In this document: positions 33,889-41,978 of the stretch, piece after piece | How positions within the stretch are numbered: the stretch's first letter is position 1 | Layout: each line of letters opens with the position of its first letter | Source: Prevotellaceae bacterium UBA1391 | Lineage (GTDB): Bacteria; Bacteroidota; Bacteroidia; Bacteroidales; Bacteroidaceae | DNA length: 64,000 bases | Direction: 5' to 3' | Assembly (NCBI GenBank): GCA_002305265.1 | Contig: DBQP01000017.1 | Span: forward strand, 75,069 to 139,068 | Notes under the pieces: model-generated | Database searches by the model: none | What the model saw: only the letters and a program-made list of their open reading frames with translations | What the model was told of the DNA's origin: nothing | Translations under genes and position numbers: made by a program

Positions 33889-36525
33889 ATGAAAGCAATC
33901 CAACGTACCCTTCTTTGCATCTCAATGGCCCTGATGAGCGCTGCGGCCGCACAGGCGCAGCAGAACGTCGACCGCCCGTCCATCCTCTACGGACAACCGC
34001 GGCGCATGCCCATCGGCGGCATCACCGTCGAAGGTGTAGACCAGTACGAAGACTACCAGCTCATCGGCATCACCGGACTCAATGTAGGCGAGGTGATCGA
34101 CGTCCCCGGCGACGACATCACCGACGCCATCCGACGCCTCTGGGACTACAACCTCTTCAGCGACATCCGCATCGAGGCTGAGAAAATCCAGAACGACAGC
34201 ATCTATCTCAAGATTGTCCTGGCTGCGCGTCCGAAAGTCTCGAAGGTCAACATCAACGGTGTGAAGAAGGCGGAGAAAGACGACCTTGAGAAGAGCATCG
34301 GCATCGTGGCAGGCAACCAGATGACACCGAACATGGAGGACCGCGCCAAGCAAGTCATCCAGAAATACTTCGACGAGAAGGGATTCAAGAATGCCACGAC
34401 GGAAATCCGCCAGAGCGACGACATCAACAACAAGGACCAGATCATCGTCGACGTCAACATCGACAAGCACGAGAAGGTCAAGGTGAACCGCATCTACATC
34501 ACCGGCAACGACCACATCCCCACCAAGAAGTTCCACGGCGGATTCTTCTCCGGCGGCCTGCTCAAGAAGACCAACGAGAAGGGTTTCAAGTCGCTCTTCA
34601 AGGCCAAGAAGTTCATTGCCGAGAAGTTTGAGGAAGACAAAGACCGCGTCATCGAGAAATACAACGAGCTCGGCTATCGCGACGCCAGCATCATCTCCGA
34701 CTCCGTCGTGCAGGTGGCCGACAATCTCGTCGACGTCTACATCAACATCGACGAAGGCCAGCGCTACTACCTGCGCAACATCGCCTGGGCCGGCAACACC
34801 ATCTTCATGACCGACGGACTCAACCAGACCCTCCGCATGAAGCGCGGCGACGTCTACAACCAGAAGAAGCTGGAGGAGCGTCTGCACAGCGACGAGGATG
34901 CCGTCTCGAACTATTACTTCAACCAGGGCTACGTCTTCAACCAGATCCGCCCCGTCGAAACAGAAGTCGACGGCGACTCCGTCGACCTGGAGATTCGCAT
35001 CCACGAGGGCAACCAGGCCACCATCAACCGCATCAATATATATGGTAACACGCGCGTGTACGAAGAGGTCATCCGCCGCGAGCTCAAACTCAAGCCCGGC
35101 GACCTGTTCACGATGGACGCCTTCAAGATGTCGTACCAGGAAATTGGGCAAATGGGGCACTTCGATCCGGAGCAGCTCAAGTTCGAGCCCAAGCAGAATG
35201 ACGACCAGAGCACCGTCGACCTCAACCTCGGCCTCACGCCCAAAGCGTCCGACCAGGTGGAGCTCTCGCTGGGCTGGGGATACACCGGCGTCATCCTCAA
35301 GGCGGGCCTGAAGTTCACCAACTTCTCCATGCGCAACCTCTTCGGCAAAGACCGACTGCACCGCGGCGTCCTCCCGCAGGGCGACGGTCAGCAGCTCGAG
35401 CTCTCCGCCTCCACCAACGGATCCTACTACCAGCAGTACAACATCTCCTTCTACGACCCCTGGTTCGGCCGCAAGCGCCCCACGTCGTTCTCCATCTCCG
35501 CCTTCTATTCGAAGTATACGGACGTCAATTCGAGTTACTACAACAACTCCTACATGAACTCCTATTACTCGATGCTCTACGGCTACGGCAACTACAACAG
35601 CTCCTACTACAACAATTACTCGTCCTACTACGACCCCGACAAATACCTGCAGGTGTACGGTCTGAGCATCGGATGGGGCAAGCGACTCAACTGGCCCGAC
35701 AACCGCTTTGCCTTCTCGGCGACGCTCGGATTCACCCGTTACGAACTGAAGGACTGGGAGTACTTCCTCATCACCGACGGCGCGAGCAACAACCTCAACC
35801 TCACGCTCGCACTCAACCGCTCGTCCATCGACAATCAGGTGTTCCCCCGCTCGGGCTCGCAGATCAGTTTCTCCGTCGCCCTCACGCCGCCTTATTCGCT
35901 CTGGGATGGCAAGGACTACGCCTATCTCAATGCCCACACCACCTCCGCCGATGCCGACCGTCTGAGAAATCAGCAGGAAATGTACCGCTGGATCGAGTAC
36001 CACAAGTGGAAGTTCACGTCCCGCTTCTTCACGCCGCTCTCCAGCGCCACGAAGTGCTTCGTGCTCATGACGCGCTTCGATCTCGGTCTGCTCGGCCACT
36101 ACAACAAGAACAAGAAGTCGCCCTTCGAGACTTTCTACGTCGGTGGCGACGGCATGTCGGGCTACAGCAGCTCCTACTATTCAGAAACGATCGGTCTGCG
36201 CGGCTACGACAACGGTGCCCTCACGCCGATGGGATATTCCGGCTATGCCTATACGCGCATGTCGCTCGAGCTGCGCTATCCGCTCATGCTCAACAACTCC
36301 ACGAACATCTATGCCCTTGCCTTCGCCGAGGCGGGCAACGCCTGGAACGAGGTCAAGAGCTTCAATCCGTTCGACCTCAAGCGGTCGGCCGGTGTGGGCG
36401 TGCGCCTCTTCCTCCCCATGATCGGCATGATGGGCATCGACTGGGCCTACGGCTTCGACAAGGTGTTCGGCTCGAAGAGCTACGGCGGCAGCCAGTTCCA
36501 CTTTGTCCTCGGCCAGGAATTCTAA
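33889..36525 (+). CDS. bamA: Outer membrane protein assembly factor BamA
   Basis: An 878-residue Omp85 protein that inserts beta-barrel proteins into the outer membrane. Signal peptide about 1-23 (MKAIQRTLLCISMALMSAAAAQA), then POTRA domains (about 45-450; for example KVSKVNINGVKKAEKDDL, INRINIYGNTRVYEEVIRREL), and the C-terminal 16-strand barrel ending FHFVLGQEF with the terminal Phe. The conserved lid-loop motif appears as GLRGYDNG. Residues about 545-585 are an insertion extremely rich in Tyr, Asn and Ser, probably a surface loop. ATG 33889 gives a clean signal peptide; an in-frame ATG at 33796 does not. Followed by two Skp-like chaperones. Confidence 0.95.
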   Translation: MKAIQRTLLCISMALMSAAAAQAQQNVDRPSILYGQPRRMPIGGITVEGVDQYEDYQLIGITGLNVGEVIDVPGDDITDAIRRLWDYNLFSDIRIEAEKIQNDSIYLKIVLAARPKVSKVNINGVKKAEKDDLEKSIGIVAGNQMTPNMEDRAKQVIQKYFDEKGFKNATTEIRQSDDINNKDQIIVDVNIDKHEKVKVNRIYITGNDHIPTKKFHGGFFSGGLLKKTNEKGFKSLFKAKKFIAEKFEEDKDRVIEKYNELGYRDASIISDSVVQVADNLVDVYINIDEGQRYYLRNIAWAGNTIFMTDGLNQTLRMKRGDVYNQKKLEERLHSDEDAVSNYYFNQGYVFNQIRPVETEVDGDSVDLEIRIHEGNQATINRINIYGNTRVYEEVIRRELKLKPGDLFTMDAFKMSYQEIGQMGHFDPEQLKFEPKQNDDQSTVDLNLGLTPKASDQVELSLGWGYTGVILKAGLKFTNFSMRNLFGKDRLHRGVLPQGDGQQLELSASTNGSYYQQYNISFYDPWFGRKRPTSFSISAFYSKYTDVNSSYYNNSYMNSYYSMLYGYGNYNSSYYNNYSSYYDPDKYLQVYGLSIGWGKRLNWPDNRFAFSATLGFTRYELKDWEYFLITDGASNNLNLTLALNRSSIDNQVFPRSGSQISFSVALTPPYSLWDGKDYAYLNAHTTSADADRLRNQQEMYRWIEYHKWKFTSRFFTPLSSATKCFVLMTRFDLGLLGHYNKNKKSPFETFYVGGDGMSGYSSSYYSETIGLRGYDNGALTPMGYSGYAYTRMSLELRYPLMLNNSTNIYALAFAEAGNAWNEVKSFNPFDLKRSAGVGVRLFLPMIGMMGIDWAYGFDKVFGSKSYGGSQFHFVLGQEF

Positions 36526-36679
36526 CAACTCAGCCCTCGCTTCCCACAGTATCTTCACCGACGGAGCGCGGCTGCAGCGCCACAGCCCTCAGCCGCCTTC
36601 GTCCTTGCATACAAACCCATCCACATTCATCTGGCCGGTACTGCCGGCCCAACATCGAACAACGTAATCTCCTACACCT

Positions 36680-37195
36680 ATGAAACGTATTTTCCTCATG
36701 GTGGCCTTGGCGCTGACGAGCCTGGTTGCCGCACACGCACAGAAATTTGCTCTCGTCGACATGGAATACATCCTGCGCAACGTTCCCGCCTACGAGCGGG
36801 CCAACGAGCAGCTCAACCAAGTGTCCAAGAAGTGGGAAGCCGAAGTCGACGCCATCTTGCAGGACGTCGAGGCACAGTATAAGAAGTATCAGTCGGAGTC
36901 CGTCTTCCTCTCCGATGCGCAGAAGCAGAAGACCGAAGAGGCCATCATGAAGAAGGAGAAAGAGGCCAGCGACCTCAAGAAAAAATACTTCGGCAGCGAC
37001 GGCGAGCTCTTCAAGAAGCGCCAGAGCCTCATGGCCCCCATCCAGGACGAAATCTACAACGCCGTGAAGGACATCAGCGACCAGCGCGGCTATCAGCTCG
37101 TCATCGACCGCGCCAGCGGTGCCAGCATCATCTTCGCCTCGCCCAAGATCGACATCTCCGACGAGGTGCTGCAGAAGCTGGGCTACGCGCAATGA
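36680..37195 (+). CDS. OmpH/Skp-family periplasmic chaperone (first copy)
   Basis: A 171-residue OmpH/Skp protein: signal MKRIFLMVALALTSLVAAHA, then KFALVDMEYILRNVPAYERAN and a long coiled-coil region (about 40-120; EAQYKKYQSESVFLSDAQKQ), ending in a beta-domain strand with GYQLVIDRASGASIIFASP. Skp trimers hold unfolded outer-membrane proteins in the periplasm for delivery to BamA; its position right after bamA agrees. The 154-bp gap before it shows no promoter. Confidence 0.93.
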   Translation: MKRIFLMVALALTSLVAAHAQKFALVDMEYILRNVPAYERANEQLNQVSKKWEAEVDAILQDVEAQYKKYQSESVFLSDAQKQKTEEAIMKKEKEASDLKKKYFGSDGELFKKRQSLMAPIQDEIYNAVKDISDQRGYQLVIDRASGASIIFASPKIDISDEVLQKLGYAQ

Positions 37196-37303
37196 TTCCC
37201 ATCCCCGCCCGCTCCCTCGCTCCGCGGCCGCATGCCGTGCTGAAAGAGCCGGGCACACGCCCAAGCAACGAAAAAACTAAAAAATAAGCAACCCCAAACA
37301 GCA

Positions 37304-37801
37304 ATGAAAAAATTCATTCTCGCGCTCCTCGTAGCGCTCCCGCTGAGCACATTCGCTCAGAAATTCGGCCATTACGATTCATCCGCCATCATCCCCAACA
37401 TGCCCGAGTACACGGCCGCGCAGACCGAGGTGCAGAACATGAGCAAGCAGTATGAGGACGAGCTCAAGCGCATGCAGACCGAACTCCAGACCAAGCTCGA
37501 AGACTATCAGAAGAACGAGGCCACGATGGTCGATGCCGTCAAGCAGCGCCGTCAGCAGGAAATGGAGGACCTCAACCAGCGTCTCCAGCAGTACTATCAG
37601 ACGAGCCAGCAGGAGCTCAACAAGGTGCAGGGCGAGAAGCTGCAGGCCATTCAGGCCAAGGTGCTCCAGGCCATCGAGGAAATCGGCAACGCAGGCGGCT
37701 ATGTCTACATCATGGACATGAGCGCCGGTATCCCCTTCATCTCGAAGACGCTCTCCACCGACATCACCGCACAGCTCAAGACCAAGCTCGGTCTCAAGTG
37801 A
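37304..37801 (+). CDS. OmpH/Skp-family periplasmic chaperone (second copy)
   Basis: A 165-residue paralogue of the preceding gene: signal MKKFILALLVALPLSTFA, then KFGHYDSSAIIPNMPEYTAA, a Gln-rich coiled coil (about 45-115; RRQQEMEDLNQRLQQYYQTS), and a C-terminal GGYVYIMDMSAGIPFIS. Two adjacent OmpH genes after bamA are normal in Bacteroidales. Probably the last gene of the envelope operon, since a strong stem-loop follows. Confidence 0.93.
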   Translation: MKKFILALLVALPLSTFAQKFGHYDSSAIIPNMPEYTAAQTEVQNMSKQYEDELKRMQTELQTKLEDYQKNEATMVDAVKQRRQQEMEDLNQRLQQYYQTSQQELNKVQGEKLQAIQAKVLQAIEEIGNAGGYVYIMDMSAGIPFISKTLSTDITAQLKTKLGLK

Positions 37802-37852
37802 TCCGTGCCCTCCGCGGCACACCCCTCCGGCATCGTCCGGACACCCCGCAGC

Positions 37853-37890
37853 GCAAGCGGCCATGAGGCATCCGTCTCATGGCCGCTTGC
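37853..37890 (+). terminator. Stem-loop after the second Skp gene
   Basis: GCAAGCGGCCATGAG (37853-37867) is perfectly complementary to 37876-37890 (15 bp, 8-nt loop), 52 bp after the stop. It lacks a U-tract but is very stable and lies between convergent genes. Confidence 0.55.
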
Positions 37891-37957
37891 CGCGTTCGCG
37901 CTGATGGGTTGTCGCGCGCCGCGACGTCGGTTTCGGCCGTTGCCGCCATTTGCACAC

Positions 37958-38012
37958 GAAGGCCTTCGTTTTCTGTTTCGAGGGCCTTCGTTTTTCGTTT
38001 CGAAGGCCTTCG
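37958..38012. repeat. 22-nt phased triplet of CGAAGGCCTTCG (middle copy variant)
   Basis: GAAGGCCTTCG at 37958 and 38002; the middle unit at 37980 is GAGGGCCTTCG. Steps are 22. It lies between convergent genes, so it cannot serve as a promoter element for either. Confidence 0.92.
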
Positions 38013-38169
38013 TTTTTGCGTGCGTCCGACGCGGGGGAGGAGGCGAGGGGCGGAGGGCCGGCCACGGACGCGCAGGCTGGGAGAGGGGCCTGCGGGCCGA
38101 CGATACAGCGCGGGCGCGCCTGCCTCGTGGAGCAGACGCGCCCGTGGCGCTGTGGGGCGGCGCATGGGG

Positions 38170-38949
38170 TCAGAACACCTCGTTGCCGCGGATGAGGAGG
38201 TCGGCCCAGATGCCTCCCTCGCTGTTGTGGTAGATGTATTCCCAGCCGACGCCCTCCTTCAGGATGGACTTCTGGTGGGCGTTGATGGCCGGCGTGGCGC
38301 GGAGCTCCGAAATCAGCAGGAACTTCATGTCGGCCAGTTCCCGCTCGTTGGCCGTTCCTTGCTTCTCCGCCATCTGATATTCGTAGGTGATGATCGAGTC
38401 TTGCACCCATCCCCGCTCGAGCACGACGCCATTGCCGAAGTCGACGGGGAACGTCATGTGTTCGAATTCCAGCTGGGTGCGTTCGAGGAAGGAGTGGGTC
38501 TTCAGCTGTCCGCTGGCCACCTTCTTCTCCACCTGCGCCAGCCGCGCGGGCGTGATGTCGAAGGAGAAGAACCGTTGCCCCGTCTGCGAGTCGACGTACA
38601 CGTAGCGCAGGCCTACGCCGCTCTCCTTCATCATCTTTCTCGTCTCGTCGGGCAGGGTGGTGAGCAGGGCTGCCACGCTCTCGTCGGAGCGCATCTGCTC
38701 CTCCACCGTCGCCGACATCATCTTCCAGGTCTCGGGAGTCAGTTCGGCGGTGTACTGGATGAAGTCGCCTTCCAGCGCGATGGCGGTGATCTGCATGTCC
38801 ATGCCTTTGAGGTCGATGGGCAGCTGGTCCTGTATTTTCTCTATTTCGGCCTGGATGGCTTTGTACTTCTGCTCTTGTGCGTTGTTGCAGCCGCTGAGGC
38901 CGAGGAGCAGCAGCGTCAGCAGCAGGGTTGTGAGGAGGGTCTGTCGCAT
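38170..38949 (-). CDS. Lipoprotein of unknown function
   Basis: A 259-residue lipoprotein: signal MRQTLLTTLLLTLLLLGLSGC with the lipidated Cys at 21, a short charged coiled-coil-like stretch (KYKAIQAEIEKIQDQL), then mixed alpha/beta sequence (IQYTAELTPETWKMM, GVGLRYVYVDSQTGQRFFSF, GVGWEYIYHNSEGGIWADLL). I do not recognise a domain. It is monocistronic with its own -7 element and converges on the Skp genes. The start ATG 38947-38949 is set by the signal peptide. Confidence 0.8.
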   Translation of the reverse strand: MRQTLLTTLLLTLLLLGLSGCNNAQEQKYKAIQAEIEKIQDQLPIDLKGMDMQITAIALEGDFIQYTAELTPETWKMMSATVEEQMRSDESVAALLTTLPDETRKMMKESGVGLRYVYVDSQTGQRFFSFDITPARLAQVEKKVASGQLKTHSFLERTQLEFEHMTFPVDFGNGVVLERGWVQDSIITYEYQMAEKQGTANERELADMKFLLISELRATPAINAHQKSILKEGVGWEYIYHNSEGGIWADLLIRGNEVF

Positions 38950-39012
38950 GGGGATGGAGGGTCGTGTAGGGTTGGGGGGGAGGTGGACGGCTTGCGGTGC
39001 GCCGATTGCCTG

Positions 39013-39020
39013 CAAAGGTA
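39013..39020 (-). promoter_or_regulatory. -7 promoter element of the lipoprotein gene
   Basis: TACCTTTG followed by C on the minus strand, 64 bp before the start codon. Confidence 0.6.
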
Positions 39021-39170
39021 ATGCTTTTTTGCAGAACCGCTGGCGAAAGCATCTCCTATTTTCGCGCAATCTTTAGTCTGTATGTGCAGCTTCGACTGTT
39101 TTTAAGTTAAAATAGGTTAACAAATAACGCGATAACCTGGTGATTCCGGTGTTATCCGAACAAAAAAAAC

Positions 39171-39178
39171 TAACTTTG
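39171..39178 (+). promoter_or_regulatory. -7 promoter element of the thiamin operon
   Basis: TAACTTTG followed by C, placed so that transcription would begin just ahead of the TPP aptamer at about 39191. Confidence 0.65.
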
Positions 39179-39190
39179 CAGCAAAAGATA

Positions 39191-39300
39191 ACGGGGTGCT
39201 ATGTGGACCTTTGTGCGGATTTTCCGCACCAACGGGGAAAACAGTGCTGAGATTATACCCACTGACCTGATGCAGGTAATGCTGCCGTAGGGATGTCAAG
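39191..39300 (+). promoter_or_regulatory. TPP (THI-element) riboswitch
   Basis: The conserved THI box is complete: GGGGTGCT near 39193, GTGCTGAGATTATACCC, ACCTGATGCAGGTAATGC and CGTAGGGA near 39288-39295. Binding of thiamin pyrophosphate is expected to switch off the downstream thi genes. The optional P3a arm is present as the GTGCGGA/TCCGCAC hairpin around 39214-39230. Position between promoter and thiD fits the role. Confidence 0.96.
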
Positions 39301-39310
39301 TAAATATCAA

Positions 39311-39353
39311 CACCGATGCAAGTGGCAGGCATGTAGTGTTTGCGCGTCGGTGA
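39311..39353 (+). promoter_or_regulatory. Hairpin in the riboswitch expression platform
   Basis: CACCGATGC (39311-39319) pairs with GCGTCGGTG (39345-39353) with one G-U pair, lying between aptamer and terminator. It may take part in the switch between terminated and read-through structures; that role is inferred. Confidence 0.5.
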
Positions 39354-39359
39354 ATCTCT

Positions 39360-39405
39360 CCCCCCGTTGAGGTTCATGTGGCCTCTACGGGGGGAATTTT
39401 TTATT
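39360..39405 (+). terminator. Riboswitch-controlled intrinsic terminator
   Basis: CCCCCCGTTGAGG (39360-39372) pairs with 39382-39394 (12 of 13 positions), followed by AATTTTTTATT. It sits between the TPP aptamer and thiD, so transcription attenuation is the likely mechanism. Confidence 0.85.
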
Positions 39406-39417
39406 GAATGACATAAG

Positions 39418-40293
39418 ATGGGACAATTGGAATACGTCAAGGCACTCACCATCGCTGGCTCAGACAGTGGCGGTGGTGCAGGCATACAGGCTGATATCAA
39501 GACGATGTCGGCGCTGGGCGTTTATGCGGCTTCGGCCGTGACGGCCGTGACAGTACAGAACACGTTGGGCGTCAGCGACGTGCATGCGGTGCCGCCCGCA
39601 GTGGTTGAGGCACAGATTCGCAGCGTGATGGACGACATCCGCCCGACGGCGATCAAGATAGGCATGGTGTACGACGCAGACAGCATGCGCGCCATTGTGC
39701 AGGCGTTCAGCCACTATGCGCCCCTGCCGATCGTGCTCGACACGGTGATGGTATCGTCCAGCGGCTCTGCGTTCATGCAGGCCGGAGCCTTCGAGTGTCT
39801 GCGCGACACGCTGCTGCCAATCGCAACGCTTGTCACCCCCAACCTTCCCGAGGCGGCGCGGCTGGCCGGAATGGACGTCCGCTGCCTGGCCGACATGGAC
39901 GCGGCAGCCCGCCGGATTGCCGAGTACAACCCGGGTTGGCTGCTCATCAAGGGCGGACATCTGAACCGCACCAGAATCGAAGACCGCCTCTACAAGAATG
40001 GCGAGCTCGTGGCCGTGTTCGGCGGCATGCGGGTCGAGACCACCAACACGCACGGAACGGGATGCACGCTCTCCGCCGCCATCGCCGCCTATCTGGCGAT
40101 GGGACACGGTGTGCCGGAAGCAGTCGAACGCGCCCGAGACTATGTGCAGCAGGCAATCGCGCAGGGAGCCTGCGTCATAACCGGCCGCGGATTCGGGCCC
40201 GTCAACCACCTGTTCGCACCGGTGCCGCTGCAGGCGAAAGCGAGCGGCGCGCCCATGTGCACCCAGCGACTTCAATACAGAACCAAGTCATAG
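39418..40293 (+). CDS. thiD: Hydroxymethylpyrimidine/phosphomethylpyrimidine kinase
   Basis: A 291-residue ribokinase-like enzyme phosphorylating HMP and HMP-P to HMP-PP for thiamin synthesis. Motifs: ALTIAGSDSGGGAGIQADIKT at the N-terminus (split here for length: AGSDSGGGAGIQAD binds substrate), VLDTVMVSSSG, VTPNLPEAARL, and the catalytic anion-hole motif THGTGCTLSAAIAA. First gene of the operon, 13 bp after the riboswitch terminator. The C-terminal 25 residues extend past the usual family end. Confidence 0.96.
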   Translation: MGQLEYVKALTIAGSDSGGGAGIQADIKTMSALGVYAASAVTAVTVQNTLGVSDVHAVPPAVVEAQIRSVMDDIRPTAIKIGMVYDADSMRAIVQAFSHYAPLPIVLDTVMVSSSGSAFMQAGAFECLRDTLLPIATLVTPNLPEAARLAGMDVRCLADMDAAARRIAEYNPGWLLIKGGHLNRTRIEDRLYKNGELVAVFGGMRVETTNTHGTGCTLSAAIAAYLAMGHGVPEAVERARDYVQQAIAQGACVITGRGFGPVNHLFAPVPLQAKASGAPMCTQRLQYRTKS

Positions 40294-40295
40294 TC

Positions 40296-40493
40296 ATGAG
40301 AATATTCGTCAACAACGAGCCGACCGAGACTTCCGCGCAGACGCTCGACGCGCTGGCCGGCGAGCTGAAGCTGCCCGAGCGAGGCGTGGCCGTCGCCGTA
40401 GAAGGACAAATCGCGCCTCGGGCGCAGTGGCCCTCGACCGCCATCGGCGCCGAAGCCCACGTCACCATCATCAAGGCCACGTTCGGAGGATAG
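40296..40493 (+). CDS. thiS: Sulfur carrier protein ThiS
   Basis: A 65-residue ubiquitin-like protein ending in the required Gly-Gly (ATFGG), which ThiF adenylates and which then carries the thiocarboxylate sulfur to ThiG. The start MRIFVNNEPTETSAQTLDAL is typical. It is 2 bp after thiD and 6 bp before thiE. Confidence 0.94.
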   Translation: MRIFVNNEPTETSAQTLDALAGELKLPERGVAVAVEGQIAPRAQWPSTAIGAEAHVTIIKATFGG

Positions 40494-40499
40494 CAGGCG

Positions 40500-41159
40500 A
40501 TGTTGCAGTTTATCAGTCACCAGACGCCTCGCTTCACCTATCTCGACTCCATCGCCATGGCGCTGGAGGGCGGATGCCGGTGGGTGCAGCTCCGGATGAA
40601 GGAGTCCACGGCGGAGGAGCGACGGACCGTAGCGCTGCAGGCGCAGCGCATGTGCCGAGATGTGCAGGCCATCTTCATCATCGACGACGATGTGGAGCTG
40701 GCCCGCGCCATTCATGCCGACGGCGTTCATCTGGGCAAGACCGACATGCCGCTGCGCGAGGCCCGGAGCCTGCTCGGCCCCGACGCCATCATCGGCGGGA
40801 CGGCCAACACCTTTGCCGATGTGCTCGACCACTGGCTGGCCGGCGCCGACTATGTGGGTTGCGGCCCATTCCGCTTCACGACCACCAAGAAAGCCCTCTC
40901 GCCCATCCTCGGGCTGGAGGGATACCGACGCATCGTGGCGCAGATGCAGCACCTGCCGCCTCGGGCCGACGGCCAACGCACGCTGCCGATGGTCGCCATC
41001 GGCGGCATCACCGCGGCCGACATCCCCGACATCCTCGCCACCGGCGTCAGTGGCATCGCCCTGAGCGGGGCGGTGCTGCAGGCCGGCGAGCCCGTGGAGG
41101 AGATGCGCCGGCTGCTGGAAATCATGAAAAATTCAACAACCAACCACGCAGAACGATGA
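40500..41159 (+). CDS. thiE: Thiamine-phosphate synthase
   Basis: A 219-residue TIM-barrel enzyme joining HMP-PP and the thiazole phosphate into thiamin phosphate. Motifs: VQLRMKESTAEER, IIDDDVELARAIHADGVHLGKTDMP, ADYVGCGPFRFTTTK and VAIGGITAADI. The gene overlaps thiG by 4 bp (ATGA), implying translational coupling. A second ThiE-like gene closes the operon. Confidence 0.95.
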   Translation: MLQFISHQTPRFTYLDSIAMALEGGCRWVQLRMKESTAEERRTVALQAQRMCRDVQAIFIIDDDVELARAIHADGVHLGKTDMPLREARSLLGPDAIIGGTANTFADVLDHWLAGADYVGCGPFRFTTTKKALSPILGLEGYRRIVAQMQHLPPRADGQRTLPMVAIGGITAADIPDILATGVSGIALSGAVLQAGEPVEEMRRLLEIMKNSTTNHAER

Positions 41160-41950
41160 AAGATACTTTGAAGATTGCAGGTCGGGAGTTCCAGTCCCGC
41201 CTGTTTTTGGGAACGGGAAAATTTAGCAGCAACCGCCTCATGGCAGAAGCCATCCGCGTCTCCGGCACGGAGATGGTGACAGTGGCCATGAAGCGGGTGG
41301 AGCTGGGCGACCAGGAGGACGACCTGCTGACGCACGTGGTGCAGCATCCCGGCATCCAGCTGCTGCCCAACACGAGCGGCGTGCGCAATGCCGAAGAGGC
41401 GGTGTTTGCCGCACAAATGGCACGCGAGGCGTTCGGCACCAACTGGCTGAAGCTCGAGATTCACCCCGACCCGCGCTATCTGCTGCCCGACTCGGTCGAG
41501 ACACTGAAGGCCACGGAGCAGCTCGTGAAAATGGGATTTGTGGTGCTTCCCTACTGCCAGGCCGACCCCACCCTGTGCAAACACCTCGAGGAGGCCGGCG
41601 CCGCCACCGTCATGCCGTTGGCTGCGCCCATCGGGACGAACAAGGGCCTGCGGATGAAGGACTTTCTGCACATCATCATCGAGCAAGCCACTGTCCCCGT
41701 CGTCATCGATGCAGGCCTGGGCGCGCCCAGCCATGCTGCCGAGGCCATGGAGATGGGCGCCGACTGCTGCCTCGTGAACACGGCCATCGCCGTTGCCGCC
41801 GACCCCGTCAGGATGGCCGCCGCCTTCCGCAAGGCGATAGAGGCGGGGCGCGAAGCCTACGAAGCCGGGCTCGGCGCCGTGAGCGACTACGCCGAAGCCA
41901 GTTCGCCACTGACGGCCTTTCTCGACCACCCGACACCGACAACCATTTGA
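41156..41950 (+). CDS. thiG: Thiazole synthase
   Basis: A 264-residue TIM-barrel enzyme building the thiazole phosphate from DXP, dehydroglycine and ThiS thiocarboxylate. Motifs: FQSRLFLGTGKFSS, the Schiff-base Lys region VTVAMKRVEL, LLPNTSGVRNAEEAV, WLKLEIHPDPRYLLPD, PLAAPIGTNKGL and VIDAGLGAPSHAAEAMEMG. Overlaps thiE by 4 bp and is followed by thiC after 28 bp. Confidence 0.97.
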   Translation: MKDTLKIAGREFQSRLFLGTGKFSSNRLMAEAIRVSGTEMVTVAMKRVELGDQEDDLLTHVVQHPGIQLLPNTSGVRNAEEAVFAAQMAREAFGTNWLKLEIHPDPRYLLPDSVETLKATEQLVKMGFVVLPYCQADPTLCKHLEEAGAATVMPLAAPIGTNKGLRMKDFLHIIIEQATVPVVIDAGLGAPSHAAEAMEMGADCCLVNTAIAVAADPVRMAAAFRKAIEAGREAYEAGLGAVSDYAEASSPLTAFLDHPTPTTI

Positions 41951-41978
41951 AGAACTATCCATAAACCAGCAAGCAGAC

